Notes under the pieces: model-generated
Database searches by the model: none
What the model was told of the DNA's origin: nothing
Seen by the model: only the letters and a program-made list of their open reading frames with translations
Assembly: GCF_000949135.2 (NCBI RefSeq)
Contig: NZ_JTAN02000012.1
Span: forward strand, 558,001 to 622,000
DNA length: 64,000 bases
Source of the DNA: Burkholderia sp. USMB20
GTDB lineage: Bacteria > Pseudomonadota > Gammaproteobacteria > Burkholderiales > Burkholderiaceae
Direction: 5' to 3'
Made by a program: the position numbers and the translations under genes
Shown: positions 1 through 10,431 of the stretch, in pieces
Layout: each line of letters begins with the position of its first letter
Numbering within the stretch: position 1 is the stretch's first letter

Positions 1-419
1 CCCATGTCACGCTGCATTACCGGCTGGCACTGGCCGACGGCGCCGACATCGTCAACACCTTCTCCGACAAGCCCGCCACGCTGCTGCTCGGCGCCGGGCA
101 ACTGGCGCCCTCGCTGGAACAGATTCTGCTCGGGCTCAGGGTCGGTGACCATTCGACTTTTCAGCTAACGCCCGAGCAGGGGTTCGGTCCCCGCAATCCC
201 GACATGCTCCAGCGCGTGACGCTGTCGACGCTGCGCGAGAACGGGATGGTCGGCGACGATTTCACGCCGGGCGAGCTGATCGAATTCAACGCGCCGGACG
301 GCGGCCGCTATGCAGGGGTGCTGAAGGAAGTCAGCGAAACCTCGGCGCTGTTCGACTTCAATCATCCGCTCGCGGGCCAAGCGCTCACGTTCGAAGTGAA
401 AATCATCGGAATCCTGTAA
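1..419 (+). CDS. fkpB: FKBP-type peptidyl-prolyl isomerase (SlpA/FkpB-like), 5' end outside window
   Basis: The first 138 visible codons, read from base 3, form the body of an FKBP-type prolyl cis-trans isomerase of the SlpA/FkpB group. This group catalyses proline isomerisation during protein folding. The segment includes the conserved run [14 protein letters not shown] (about visible residues 58-71), followed by the inserted 'IF' domain and a return to the FKBP fold ending in KIIGIL. The start codon lies outside the window. The gene ends 2 bases before the ispH start, and an fkpB-ispH pair is a common arrangement in proteobacteria, so co-transcription is likely. Confidence 0.88.
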   Translation, partial: HVTLHYRLALADGADIVNTFSDKPATLLLGAGQLAPSLEQILLGLRVGDHSTFQLTPEQGFGPRNPDMLQRVTLSTLRENGMVGDDFTPGELIEFNAPDGGRYAGVLKEVSETSALFDFNHPLAGQALTFEVKIIGIL

Positions 420-421
420 TC

Positions 422-1402
422 ATGAGCACCACCGATACGCTGTCCGGGCAGACCGTCGCCGCCGATGCCGAAATCCTGCTGGCCCAGCCGCGCGGCTTCT
501 GCGCAGGGGTCGATCGCGCAATCGAGATCGTCGAGCGCGCGATCGCGATGCACGGTGCGCCGATCTACGTCCGTCACGAGATCGTCCACAACAAGTACGT
601 GGTCGAGGATCTGAAGAAGAAAGGCGCGATCTTCGTCGAGGAACTCGAGGAAGTGCCGGCCGGCAACACCGTGATCTTCAGCGCGCACGGCGTGTCGAAG
701 GCCGTGCGCGACGAGGCGGACGTGCGCGGGTTGCGTATTTACGACGCAACCTGCCCGCTCGTCACGAAGGTGCACGTCGAAGTGGCGAAGATGCGCCAGG
801 ACGGCGTCGACATCGTGATGATCGGCCACAAGGGCCACCCGGAAGTCGAAGGCACGATGGGGCAGGTCGAGCGCGGCATGCATCTCGTCGAAAGCGTCGA
901 GGACGTGCAGAAGCTCGCACTCGCCGATCCCGAGCGCATCGCGCTCGTCACGCAGACGACGCTGTCCGTCGACGACGCGGCCGAGATCATCGGCGCGCTG
1001 AAGGCGAAGTATCCGAAGATCCGCGAGCCGAAGAAGCAGGACATCTGCTACGCGACGCAGAACCGCCAGGATGCGGTGAAGTTCATGGCGCCGCAGTGCG
1101 ACGTCGTGATCGTCGTCGGCAGCCCGAACAGCTCGAACTCGAGCCGCCTGCGCGAAGTGGCCGAGAAGCGCGGCGTGGCCGCGTACATGGTCGACGCACC
1201 CGACCAGATCGATCCGGCCTGGGTCGCGGGCAAGCGCCGCATCGGCGTGACGGCCGGCGCATCGGCGCCGGAAGTGCTCGCCCAGGCCGTGATCGCGCGG
1301 CTGCGCGAGCTCGGCGTGCGCAATGTCCGCGCCCTCGACGGCATCGAGGAAAACGTGTCGTTTCCGCTGCCGCGCGGGCTCAACCTGCCGCCCGCCGCCT
1401 GA
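422..1402 (+). CDS. ispH: 4-hydroxy-3-methylbut-2-enyl diphosphate reductase
   Basis: A 326-residue IspH (LytB). It is the last enzyme of the MEP pathway and reduces HMBPP to IPP and DMAPP using a [4Fe-4S] cluster in the cytoplasm. The three cluster cysteines are present: C27 in [11 protein letters not shown]111 in TCPLVTKVH and C209 in ICYATQNRQ. The [12 protein letters not shown] substrate-binding stretch is also intact. Length is normal for the family. The ATG at 422 follows the fkpB stop by 2 bases. A strong terminator lies 30 bases after the stop. Confidence 0.97.
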   Translation: MSTTDTLSGQTVAADAEILLAQPRGFCAGVDRAIEIVERAIAMHGAPIYVRHEIVHNKYVVEDLKKKGAIFVEELEEVPAGNTVIFSAHGVSKAVRDEADVRGLRIYDATCPLVTKVHVEVAKMRQDGVDIVMIGHKGHPEVEGTMGQVERGMHLVESVEDVQKLALADPERIALVTQTTLSVDDAAEIIGALKAKYPKIREPKKQDICYATQNRQDAVKFMAPQCDVVIVVGSPNSSNSSRLREVAEKRGVAAYMVDAPDQIDPAWVAGKRRIGVTAGASAPEVLAQAVIARLRELGVRNVRALDGIEENVSFPLPRGLNLPPAA

Positions 1403-1431
1403 TTGCCGCATCGCACCCGCGATACCCCCGA

Positions 1432-1459
1432 AGCGCGCCTCCCGGCGCGCTTTTTTTTT
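1432..1459 (+). terminator. Intrinsic terminator after ispH
   Basis: A perfect 8-bp stem (agcgcgcc / ggcgcgct) with a tccc loop is followed by a run of nine T. It lies about 30 bases after the ispH stop and closes the fkpB-ispH transcript. Confidence 0.92.
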
Positions 1460-1477
1460 GCGTCGCGAAAACGAGAT

Positions 1478-1550
1478 GCAACCATTGTTCACAGCAATGG
1501 TGCAACCCGGTTGCTATCGCTGCGCGTAGCCGCTTCTCAAAATTGGTTGC
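1478..1550. promoter_or_regulatory. Clustered GCAACC/GGTTGC dyads upstream of the liv locus (candidate operator)
   Basis: GCAACC occurs at 1478 and 1502, and its complement GGTTGC at 1509 and 1545. The middle pair forms a perfect palindrome (gcaacc-c-ggttgc, 1502-1514). A second 7-bp dyad, accattg/caatggt, spans 1481-1501. The cluster sits between the ispH terminator and the livK remnant, where a regulator of branched-chain amino-acid transport would be expected to bind. The binding protein is unknown. Confidence 0.35.
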
Positions 1551-1673
1551 AATGCAGGAAAACCCCATCGAATCAGGATTATTGGCGGCCTATAAATGGA
1601 GTTACAATGCGCCCGTTTTCAGGCCGGAATGGCTTTGAAATCGGGTTTTGGCAAGGCGCGGGAGACCTACTCG

Positions 1674-2513
1674 ATGCATGTGAAGTTGGCTGACGCCATG
1701 TCCGTCGCCGCACCGGTTGCAATGCTTGCCGGCTGTAGCAAAAAGAGCGACGACGAGGCGGGCAGGGAGACTGCGGCACCCGCAGTACCGGCGGCCAGCG
1801 ACGTGCGCGCTGCCGGACCCGGTCGTGCGGCGCGGTCGGTGTGCCGCATTGCGCAATCGGACAGTGACAAGGACAACGGGGCACGTTTGGCGATCGAGGA
1901 TTTCAACGCGCAGGGCCCGAAGATCGGCATGCATTCGGCACGGCGGGCAGCACGCGCCGGCGGCGCTGCCATCGACCGGGCGACGGGCAAGCTGATTGCC
2001 CGACAACGAGCCGCCGGCCATGATGCGGCAGCAGCAGGGCGCGCCGCACGGCGGGCGCCCGGGTTTCGGGGCAACGCAGGCGACGTGCAGATGTCACTGA
2101 TTCCCTTTCATTTCGATTCGACGAAACAGCGTGTCGCCGCGACCCATCGCGTCGCGGCGGGCGGTCTGCTTCGTTTCACGGATTCCGACGCAGTCCTGAC
2201 GAAAGTCGGGCGCCACCTTCGCGATGCCGGTTCGGGCGCCGCGCGGGCGGCGGCGGACGGCCCGCTTGCACCGCAGGCGACGGCGTCCGGCATCGGAGCG
2301 CAAACCCTTGGCGACATCGGCATGTGCGCCGTCAAGGTGGTCGAGCCCGCGGGCGACGCGGCGCGGAACCTGATCTGCCCGGACGCGGGGTTCGCCCCGG
2401 CCCGGACGGAAAAAGGCATGGCGTTCGGGCAACCGGACACCGGCCGTTGCGGCACGCTGCCCTACGACTTCAAGGAGGCCAAGTACACCGTCCTCGATGT
2501 CGTGACGATTTAG
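1674..2513 (+). pseudogene. livK: Remnant of branched-chain amino-acid ABC transporter binding protein (livK)
   Basis: An open frame of about 280 codons that keeps pieces of a LivK-type periplasmic binding protein but cannot fold as one. Recognisable parts are a lipoprotein signal ending VAMLAGCSKKSDD, the family motif NGARLAIEDFNAQG, a late piece GDAARNLICPDAG, and the terminal LPYDFKEAKYTVLDVVTI. The stretches between them are arginine/alanine-rich out-of-frame translation. The span is roughly 300 bases shorter than a normal gene of about 1.14 kb. Position and orientation directly before livH fit a binding protein. The 305-codon frame survives mainly because stops are rare in such GC-rich DNA. 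It may be true decay or a badly assembled stretch. If real, the transporter needs a binding protein from elsewhere. Confidence 0.8.
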
Positions 2514-2724
2514 CGACGGGACTCATGATGGCACCGGAACAGTGCGGTGTCGTTTCTGTATCCGTTCCGGCGGCAGGTCCGGCCGTACAGGCCGGGCGGC
2601 GCGCGCCGGGGCGATCCACCCTTACCGGTATCGACTAGTACCCGCAGTGTCGCCGCGAAGGCGCGATTCCTCGCTTACCCGCGGGGCGCAACGTCCTCCG
2701 GCAGCATGGGCCAAGGAGCTTTAA

Positions 2725-3675
2725 ATGGATATTTTCGTCCAGCAGATCCTCAACGGGCTGGTGCTCGGCAGTGTGTACGCCATCATCGCGTTGGGTTACA
2801 CGATGGTGTACGGCATTCTCGGCATCATCAACTTCGCGCACGGCGACGTGCTGATGATCGGCGCGATGGTCGCCCTGTCGGCGATCACCGTGCTGCAGAA
2901 CCACTTTCCCGGACTCGGCAACGTCGCGACGCTGACGATCGGCCTTGGCATCGCCGCGGTCGTCTGCGCGTGCGTGGGCTACACGATCGAGCGGGTCGCG
3001 TACCGGCCGCTGCGCCGCGCGCCGCGTCTCGCCCCGCTGATCACCGCGATCGGCGTGTCGATCCTGCTGCAGACGGCCGCGATGATCATCTGGTCGCGCA
3101 ACCCGCTGCCGTTCCCGCAATTGCTGCCGACCGATCCGATCAACGTGATCAAGGCGACCGACACGACGCCCGGCGCCGTGATCTCGGTCACCGAAATCGT
3201 GATCATCGCGGTGGCGTTCATCGTGATGGCAGGCCTCTTGCTGCTCGTGCACAAGACCAAGCTCGGCCGCGCGATGCGCGCGATCGCCGAAAGCCCGAAC
3301 ACCGCGAGCCTGATGGGCGTGAACCCGAACTTCGTGATCTCCGCGACGTTCATGATCGGCTCCGCGCTCGCCGCGCTGGCCGGCGTGATGATCGCGTCCG
3401 AATACGGCAACGTGCACTTCTACATGGGCTTCATCCCCGGCATGAAGGCGTTCACCGCGGCGGTGCTCGGCGGGATCGGCAACCTCGGCGGCGCGATGGT
3501 CGGCGGCGTGGTGCTCGGCCTGATCGAGCAGCTCGGCGCGGGCTACATCGGCAACCTCACGGGTGGCGTGTTCGGCAGTAACTACCAGGACGTGTTCGCA
3601 TTCATCGTGCTGATCATCGTGCTGGTGTTCCGTCCGTCGGGCCTGCTGGGCGAACGTGTCGCGGACCGCGCGTAA
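2725..3675 (+). CDS. livH: Branched-chain amino-acid ABC transporter permease LivH
   Basis: A 316-residue inner-membrane permease of the high-affinity Leu/Ile/Val uptake system. It starts MDIFVQQILNGLVLGSVYAI and carries the conserved GYTMVYGILGIINFAHGD block (about residues 28-45). The cytoplasmic coupling stretch GRAMRAIAESPNTASLMGVN lies near residues 188-207 and the conserved AAVLGGIGNLGGAMVGG near 250. Several hydrophobic segments are evident. The start has a good ribosome site (aaggagc) ending about 5 bases before the ATG. It is the first intact gene of livHMGF, and livM follows after 19 bases. Confidence 0.96.
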   Translation: MDIFVQQILNGLVLGSVYAIIALGYTMVYGILGIINFAHGDVLMIGAMVALSAITVLQNHFPGLGNVATLTIGLGIAAVVCACVGYTIERVAYRPLRRAPRLAPLITAIGVSILLQTAAMIIWSRNPLPFPQLLPTDPINVIKATDTTPGAVISVTEIVIIAVAFIVMAGLLLLVHKTKLGRAMRAIAESPNTASLMGVNPNFVISATFMIGSALAALAGVMIASEYGNVHFYMGFIPGMKAFTAAVLGGIGNLGGAMVGGVVLGLIEQLGAGYIGNLTGGVFGSNYQDVFAFIVLIIVLVFRPSGLLGERVADRA

Positions 3676-3694
3676 CGGAAGGGGAGCAAACAAC

Positions 3695-4864
<1,170 letters not shown>

Positions 4865-4887
4865 CCAACGGACAAGGGGATACACAC

Positions 4888-5663
4888 ATGAGCGACAAGC
4901 AAATCCGACTGTCCGTCTCGGGCGTGAACAAACGCTTCGGCGGGCTGCAGGCACTGTCCGACGTCGGCCTGCAGATCAAGGAAGGCGAGATCTACGGCCT
5001 GATCGGCCCGAACGGCGCCGGCAAGACCACGTTCTTCAACGTGATCACGGGCCTCTACACGCCGGACTCCGGCGAGTTCAAGCTCGACGGCACGGAATAC
5101 AAGCCGACCGCGGTGCACCAGGTCGCGAAGACGGGCATCGCGCGCACGTTCCAGAACATCCGCCTGTTCGGCGGGATGACGGCGCTGGAGAACGTGATGG
5201 TGGGCCGCCACGTGCGGACCAAGCACGGGCTGCTCGGCGCGGTGTTCCAGACGCCGGCCGAGCGCCAGGAAGAGCGCGAGATCAAGGAACGCGCGATCGA
5301 GCTGCTCGAGTACGTCGGCGTGCTGCAGTACGCGGACTACACGTCGCGCAACCTGTCGTACGGCCACCAGCGCCGGCTGGAAATCGCGCGCGCATTGGCG
5401 ACCGACCCGAAGCTGCTCGCGCTCGACGAGCCGGCGGCCGGGATGAACGCGACCGAGAAGGTCGAACTCACGCGCCTGCTCGACAAGATCCGTTCGGACG
5501 GCCGCACGATCCTGCTGATCGAGCACGACGTGAAGCTCGTGATGGGATTGTGCAACCGGATGACGGTGCTCGATTACGGCAAGGTGATCGCCGAGGGTCT
5601 GCCGCAGGACGTGCAGAAGAATCCGAAGGTGATTGAGGCATATCTCGGCGCAGGGGTGCACTG

Positions 5664-5664
<1 letters not shown>
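4888..5664 (+). CDS. livG: Branched-chain amino-acid ABC transporter ATPase LivG
   Basis: A 258-residue ABC ATPase of the Liv importer. Walker A is GPNGAGKTT (about residues 35-43), the signature is LSYGHQRRLEIARAL with the LivG-type SYG variant, and Walker B is LLALDEPAAGMN. The H-loop follows in LLIEHDVKLV. A ribosome site (aagggg) precedes the ATG. The stop shares a base with the livF start, which implies translational coupling. Confidence 0.97.
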
Positions 5665-6380
<716 letters not shown>

Positions 6381-6442
6381 ATGAGCGGGCCCGGTGCGGC
6401 GCGGCGGCGGATGCCGGCGTGCCGCGCAAGGGCTTTCGAAAG

Positions 6443-6474
6443 GCTGTCACGGGATACCGTGACAGCTTTTTTTT
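6443..6474 (+). terminator. Intrinsic terminator after livF
   Basis: A 9-bp stem gctgtcacg/cgtgacagc with a 6-base loop is followed by eight T. It closes the livHMGF operon. Confidence 0.93.
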
Positions 6475-6650
6475 CGTGCGGCGCGCCCGGCGGCGAACTG
6501 CGCGCGCGGATGCGACTCCATGCATTCGACAGTGACGCCGACCATGCGGCGCGGGGCACGGTAGCGCGAAGGCCCTCCGAAACCGGCCGTCCACCAACCG
6601 TCACGCAGGCTGCGTAGCATGGTCGGTCCATCGGGACACGGAGAGCACCC

Positions 6651-7322
6651 ATGAGTCTGGATTACGGTTTCGTGAAGGCGAAGGTGACGTCGGTGGCGCA
6701 GCTGAAAGGCTCGCCACACGGCAGCGAGATCCAGTATCACATCCACCTGACGCTCGCATTGCCGACCGGCGACTGGGACGTCGCGATCAACGTCGGCACC
6801 AACGACGCGGACGACCTGCTGAACTACAAGCTCGTCTACGATTTCCATCATCCGGTCACGGCGATGCTCGCGGCCGCGGCCGAAGGCTATACCGATCTCA
6901 CCGGGCAAACCGCGCTGCCGGCGCTCGACTATCTGCGCAGCGACATCCTGAACGAGACGGGCGCATGGCGTGCCAGCGCGGTGATGGACGGCACCGAGAA
7001 CGCGGAGCCGATCCCGTCGCTGCTGCGACTCGTCAATGCCGCGCAGTCGCAGGGGCTCGACGTCGTCGTGTTCGGCCGCACGTATAGGGAGGGCAACGGC
7101 ATCCACGACACGCACATGAACCAGGGTTCGACAGGCTCGAACTACCTGCATCGCGCGGGCAACGACCACAACGATCACAACGACGTGTGGCAGGACGGCG
7201 CGTTGATCGTGCGCGTGAGCGAGTCGCAGTGGGCCGCGTATTTCGCGGCGTTCGAGCAGCAGGCCGTGCCGACCGACGCGCTCGGCAATCCGCTGCCGGA
7301 CGCGGGGCCGATCACGCGCTGA
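6651..7322 (+). CDS. DUF2278 (YukJ-like) family protein
   Basis: A 223-residue soluble protein of the DUF2278 family. Family marks are the N-terminal MSLDYGFVKAKV, the central GRTYREGNGIHDTHMNQGSTGSN and the closing NDHNDVWQDGALIVRV. No catalytic function is established for the family that I can name. It has no signal peptide. It is monocistronic, starting about 175 bases after the livF terminator with the ribosome site ggagag. It converges on the GNAT gene at 7344. Confidence 0.85.
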   Translation: MSLDYGFVKAKVTSVAQLKGSPHGSEIQYHIHLTLALPTGDWDVAINVGTNDADDLLNYKLVYDFHHPVTAMLAAAAEGYTDLTGQTALPALDYLRSDILNETGAWRASAVMDGTENAEPIPSLLRLVNAAQSQGLDVVVFGRTYREGNGIHDTHMNQGSTGSNYLHRAGNDHNDHNDVWQDGALIVRVSESQWAAYFAAFEQQAVPTDALGNPLPDAGPITR

Positions 7323-7343
7323 ACGTGGCGGCTGCCGGCGGCG

Positions 7344-7799
7344 TCACGCGGCCGGCAGCGTCTTGCCGAACGAGATGCGTTCCTCGACGCGATAGCCGAG
7401 CGCCGCATAGAAGCGGCACGCATCGTCGTTGCCGGGCAGCACCTGCAGGTTGATCTTCAGGCAGCCGCGCGCGGCGAGCGCGCGTTCCGCATGCGCGATC
7501 AGCGCGCGGCCGATGCCGAGCCGCCGCGCGTCGTTCGACACGCCGAACGAGTAGAGCCAGCCGCGATGTCCGTCGAACCCCGCCATCAGCGTGCCGACGA
7601 CCCGCGCGCCGCGGGTCGCGACGAAGAACAGCTCCGGCTGCGTCGCGAGCTTCAGCTCGATCGAGCGCAGCGGGTCGCGGTGCGGCGGCGCGCCGGCTTC
7701 GTCGTACTGCGGGAACGCATCGCGCCACACGGCCAGCACGGCATCGGTGTCGGCGCGTTCGAACGGGCGGATCGCGACAGCATCGGCGGCGGCATCCAT
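7344..7799 (-). CDS. GNAT-family N-acetyltransferase (YpeA-like)
   Basis: A 151-residue single-domain GNAT acetyltransferase. The acetyl-CoA pyrophosphate loop RRLGIGRALIAHAE lies at about residues 91-104. The later strand KINLQVLPGNDDACRFYAALGYRVEER is characteristic of this subfamily. The substrate cannot be read from the sequence. It lies 13 bases after the argD stop with a ribosome site (aaggaaa), so it is probably the second gene of an argD transcript. Confidence 0.85.
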   Translation of the reverse strand: MDAAADAVAIRPFERADTDAVLAVWRDAFPQYDEAGAPPHRDPLRSIELKLATQPELFFVATRGARVVGTLMAGFDGHRGWLYSFGVSNDARRLGIGRALIAHAERALAARGCLKINLQVLPGNDDACRFYAALGYRVEERISFGKTLPAA

Positions 7800-7812
7800 C
7801 GCGGCGGTTTCC

Positions 7813-8997
7813 TTAGAGCGTGTCGAGGATCGACCGCAGCATCGCCATCATCTGGTCGATTTCCTCGGTCGTGACGTTCAGCGCGGGCATGAAGCGCAGC
7901 AGGTTCGGGCGCGCCGCGTTCAGCAGCAGGCCGTCGGGCTGCATGTCGCGGGCCTTCTCGACGATCTGCGGGCCGATGTCCTTGCCGAGCAGCAGCGCGC
8001 GCAGCAGGCCTTCGCCGCGTTCGCCCTCGAAGCCGCGTTCCTCCGACAGTTCGAGCAGCCTGCGCTTCAGGTATTCGGCGCGCTCGCGCACGCCTTCGAG
8101 GAAGCCGGGCGCGACGAGCTGCGAGATCACCGAATAGCCGACCGCCGTCATCAGCGGGTTGCCGTTGTACGTGCCGCCCTGGTCGCCGGCCTCGAACACC
8201 GCGACGTCGGCCTTCGACAGCAGCGCGCCGAGCGGTGCACCGCCGCCGATGCCCTTCGCGAGCGTCATGATGTCCGGCTCGATACCGGACAGCTCGTACG
8301 CGAACAGCGTGCCCGCGCGGCCGCACCCGCTTTGCACTTCGTCGACGATCAGCAGCAGGTCGTGCTGCTTCGTCAGCGCGCGCAGCGCCTGCATGAATTC
8401 ACGCGTGGCCGGGATCACGCCGCCTTCGCCCTGGATCGGCTCGAGCATCACCGCGACGGTCTTGTCGGTGATCAGCTTCTCGACGGAGTTGATGTCGTTC
8501 AGCTCGGCCTTCGGGAAGCCCGGCACCTGCGGTGCGTAGATCGTGTCCCAGCCCGGCTTGCCGCTGGCCGACATCGTCGCGAGCGTGCGGCCGTGGAAGC
8601 TGTGGTCGAACGTGATGATCTCGTACGCGCCGTTCTTGAACTTGCGGCCCCACTTGCGCGCGAGCTTGATCGCGCCTTCGTTCGCTTCCGCGCCGCTGTT
8701 CGTGAAGAACACCTTGTCGAACACGCTGTGCTGCGTGAGCAGGCCCGCGAGCTTCGCCATCGGTTCGTTGTAGAACGCGGGCGACGGGTTCAGCAGCTTC
8801 TCCGCCTGCGTCTTCAGCGCCTCGACGATGCCGTCGTTGCAGTGGCCGAGGCTGTTGACGGCCCAGCCCTGAATGAAGTCCAGATAGCGCTTGCCCGTGT
8901 GATCGTAGAGCCACGAACCCTTGCCGTGCGTAAACACGATGTCGGGGCGGTTCGTGATGTACATCAGCGAGTCGATCGGGTAATCGTTCAGGGGCAT
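7813..8997 (-). CDS. argD: Acetylornithine aminotransferase family, class III PLP enzyme
   Basis: A 394-residue class III PLP aminotransferase of the ArgD group. It probably makes N-acetylornithine in arginine synthesis, or acts in a related omega-transamination. The PLP lysine is K248 in [13 protein letters not shown]. Phosphate-binding [11 protein letters not shown] lies at 101-111 and the [10 protein letters not shown] aspartate at 219. I use the ATG at 8997, preceded by ggagt; the frame continues upstream only as a non-homologous extension across a terminator. In this family ArgD and catabolic relatives are hard to separate, but the arginine-rich leader upstream favours an arginine role. 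Confidence 0.87.
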   Translation of the reverse strand: MPLNDYPIDSLMYITNRPDIVFTHGKGSWLYDHTGKRYLDFIQGWAVNSLGHCNDGIVEALKTQAEKLLNPSPAFYNEPMAKLAGLLTQHSVFDKVFFTNSGAEANEGAIKLARKWGRKFKNGAYEIITFDHSFHGRTLATMSASGKPGWDTIYAPQVPGFPKAELNDINSVEKLITDKTVAVMLEPIQGEGGVIPATREFMQALRALTKQHDLLLIVDEVQSGCGRAGTLFAYELSGIEPDIMTLAKGIGGGAPLGALLSKADVAVFEAGDQGGTYNGNPLMTAVGYSVISQLVAPGFLEGVRERAEYLKRRLLELSEERGFEGERGEGLLRALLLGKDIGPQIVEKARDMQPDGLLLNAARPNLLRFMPALNVTTEEIDQMMAMLRSILDTL

Positions 8998-9038
8998 GGC
9001 AGCAGACTCCAGCGGACGTTGAAAGGAAAACGGGCAAT

Positions 9039-9063
9039 AAAAAAGCCACGGAAGGCCGTGGCT
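9039..9063 (-). terminator. Rho-independent terminator between promoter and argD (candidate attenuator)
   Basis: On the minus strand an 8-bp stem (agccacgg/ccgtggct, loop cctt) runs into six T. It ends 42 bases before the argD ATG and downstream of the promoter-like elements at 9201-9230, so any transcript from there must read through it. It could also close the upstream flavin-reductase transcript. Confidence 0.75.
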
Positions 9064-9082
9064 GGTGGGTCGAACAGCTTGT

Positions 9083-9115
9083 GCGTAACCGGTGAAGCGG
9101 AGGAGTAGGTTACGC
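9083..9115 (-). promoter_or_regulatory. Leader hairpin upstream of the argD terminator
   Basis: Perfect 8-bp inverted repeat, gcgtaacc/ggttacgc, with a 17-base loop. On the minus strand its 5' arm contains the TAA stop of the arginine-rich leader ORF. Such a stem beside a leader stop codon and before a terminator is the layout of a ribosome-mediated attenuator. I could not draw a convincing competing antiterminator. Confidence 0.4.
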
Positions 9116-9193
9116 GCGAGTCCGTGACGAGCCGGCGGCATCCGGGCGGAGCGGCGAGCGGCGACGTCGAAGTGCGGACAGGAAGCGGTTCAT
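9110..9193 (-). CDS. Candidate arginine-rich leader peptide of argD
   Basis: A 27-codon ORF with eight arginines, including four in a row (residues 9-12) and three near the end. The stop lies inside the leader hairpin, and the terminator and argD follow. Its ATG is at or one base from the predicted transcription start, so it would be nearly leaderless. Arginine is common in out-of-frame translations of this genome, so chance cannot be excluded. Confidence 0.35.
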   Translation of the reverse strand: MNRFLSALRRRRSPLRPDAAGSSRTRA

Positions 9194-9200
9194 GTGCGCA

Positions 9201-9230
9201 AGCATAAGGCATCCCGCGCCCCACTGTAAA
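9201..9230 (-). promoter_or_regulatory. Sigma-70-like promoter for the argD leader
   Basis: On the minus strand TTTACA (9230-9225) is followed after 18 bases by TATGCT (9206-9201). This is a reasonable -35/-10 pair, placing the transcription start near 9194, just at the leader ORF. Confidence 0.5.
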
Positions 9231-9293
9231 CCGCCGCGATGCCACGGATGTGACACGGCGGCGCGCAGCGGGGCGCGCGGGCGCGCCCGGGGC

Positions 9294-10325
9294 TCAGACC
9301 GGATGCGCGAGATCGGCGGCGCTCGTGAACGAGTCCGCGTAGAACTCGTCGGCCGGCAGCGCGTGGTGCTGCGTGAAGTCGCGCTGTGCGGATTCGACCA
9401 TCACCGGCGCGCCGCATGCGTACACCTGGTGGCCCGACAGATCGGGCAGGTCCTCGATCACCGCGCGATGGACGAAGCCGGTGCGGCCGGTCCATTGGTC
9501 GGCGTCGTCCGGCTCGGACAGCACCGGCACGTACTTGAAGTTCGGGATCTCGCGCGCCCATTGCTCGGCGAGCTCGCCGAGGTAGATGTCCTTCTTGCGG
9601 CGTGCGCCCCAGTAGAGCGTCATCGGGCGCGTGATGCCCCGGTGCTTCACGTGCTCGACGATCGCCTTGATCGGCGCGAAGCCGGTGCCCGATGCGAGCA
9701 GCACGATCGGCTTGTCGGAGTCCTCGCGCAGGAAGAACGTGCCGAGCGGGCCTTCGAAGCGCAGGATGTCGCGCTCCTTCATCGCGCCGAACACGTGGTC
9801 GGTGAACTTGCCGCCCGGCATGTGGCGGATGTGCAGCTCGATCGGGCCTTCCTCGTGCGGCGCGTTCGCCATCGAGTAGCTGCGGCGCGAGCCGTCCTTC
9901 AGGATGAACTCGACGTACTGGCCCGCGAGGTATTGCAGGCGTTCGTTGGCCGGCAGCTGCAGCTTCACGACCATCACGTCGTCGGCGCGGCGCTCGAGCG
10001 CGGCGATCCGGCACGGCAGCTTCTTCACCTGCACGCCGTCGACGCCGGCGATTTCACGCACGTCGATCTCGAGGTCGCATTGCGCCTTCGAGCAGCACAG
10101 CAGCGCGAGGCCGCGCGTGCGCTCGTCGTTGGACAGTGCCGACGCGGCGTGCGGGCCCTGTTCGATCTGGCCCGACACGATCTGGCCCTTGCAGGAGCCG
10201 CACGCGCCGTTCTTGCACCCGTACGGCAGATGGACGTTCTGGCGCAGCGCCGCCGCCAGCACGGTTTCGTCCGACTCGACCTGGAACTGCCGGCCGCTTT
10301 GCTTGAGAGTAACGTTGAATGCCAT
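9294..10325 (-). CDS. 2Fe-2S NAD(P)H-flavin reductase (CDP-6-deoxy-glucoseen reductase-like)
   Basis: A 343-residue electron-transfer protein. An N-terminal plant-type ferredoxin domain (residues 1-95) has cluster cysteines in CKNGACGSCKGQ and a further one in LLCC. A ferredoxin-NADP reductase module follows, with the flavin motif RSYSMANAP and the NAD(P)-binding GTGFAPIKAIVEH. In Burkholderia such proteins are often named after AscD, but no deoxysugar genes are near. It may simply reduce an iron protein such as an oxygenase or UbiD-type partner. It starts with ATG at 10325 and is divergent from the SDR gene at 10432. Confidence 0.85.
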   Translation of the reverse strand: MAFNVTLKQSGRQFQVESDETVLAAALRQNVHLPYGCKNGACGSCKGQIVSGQIEQGPHAASALSNDERTRGLALLCCSKAQCDLEIDVREIAGVDGVQVKKLPCRIAALERRADDVMVVKLQLPANERLQYLAGQYVEFILKDGSRRSYSMANAPHEEGPIELHIRHMPGGKFTDHVFGAMKERDILRFEGPLGTFFLREDSDKPIVLLASGTGFAPIKAIVEHVKHRGITRPMTLYWGARRKKDIYLGELAEQWAREIPNFKYVPVLSEPDDADQWTGRTGFVHRAVIEDLPDLSGHQVYACGAPVMVESAQRDFTQHHALPADEFYADSFTSAADLAHPV

Positions 10326-10431
10326 AGAACCAAATAGAACAAAATGTGGGGACCGTGCATATCGCGCACGGCAGCTACAATGCAAACCCGTTGCGCGCCG
10401 CGCAACGGTGGCTACTGATTTCGCAACCAAC

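Noticed and set aside
8998-9141. 48-residue N-terminal extension of argD
   Set aside because: It runs across a clear terminator hairpin and lacks family similarity.
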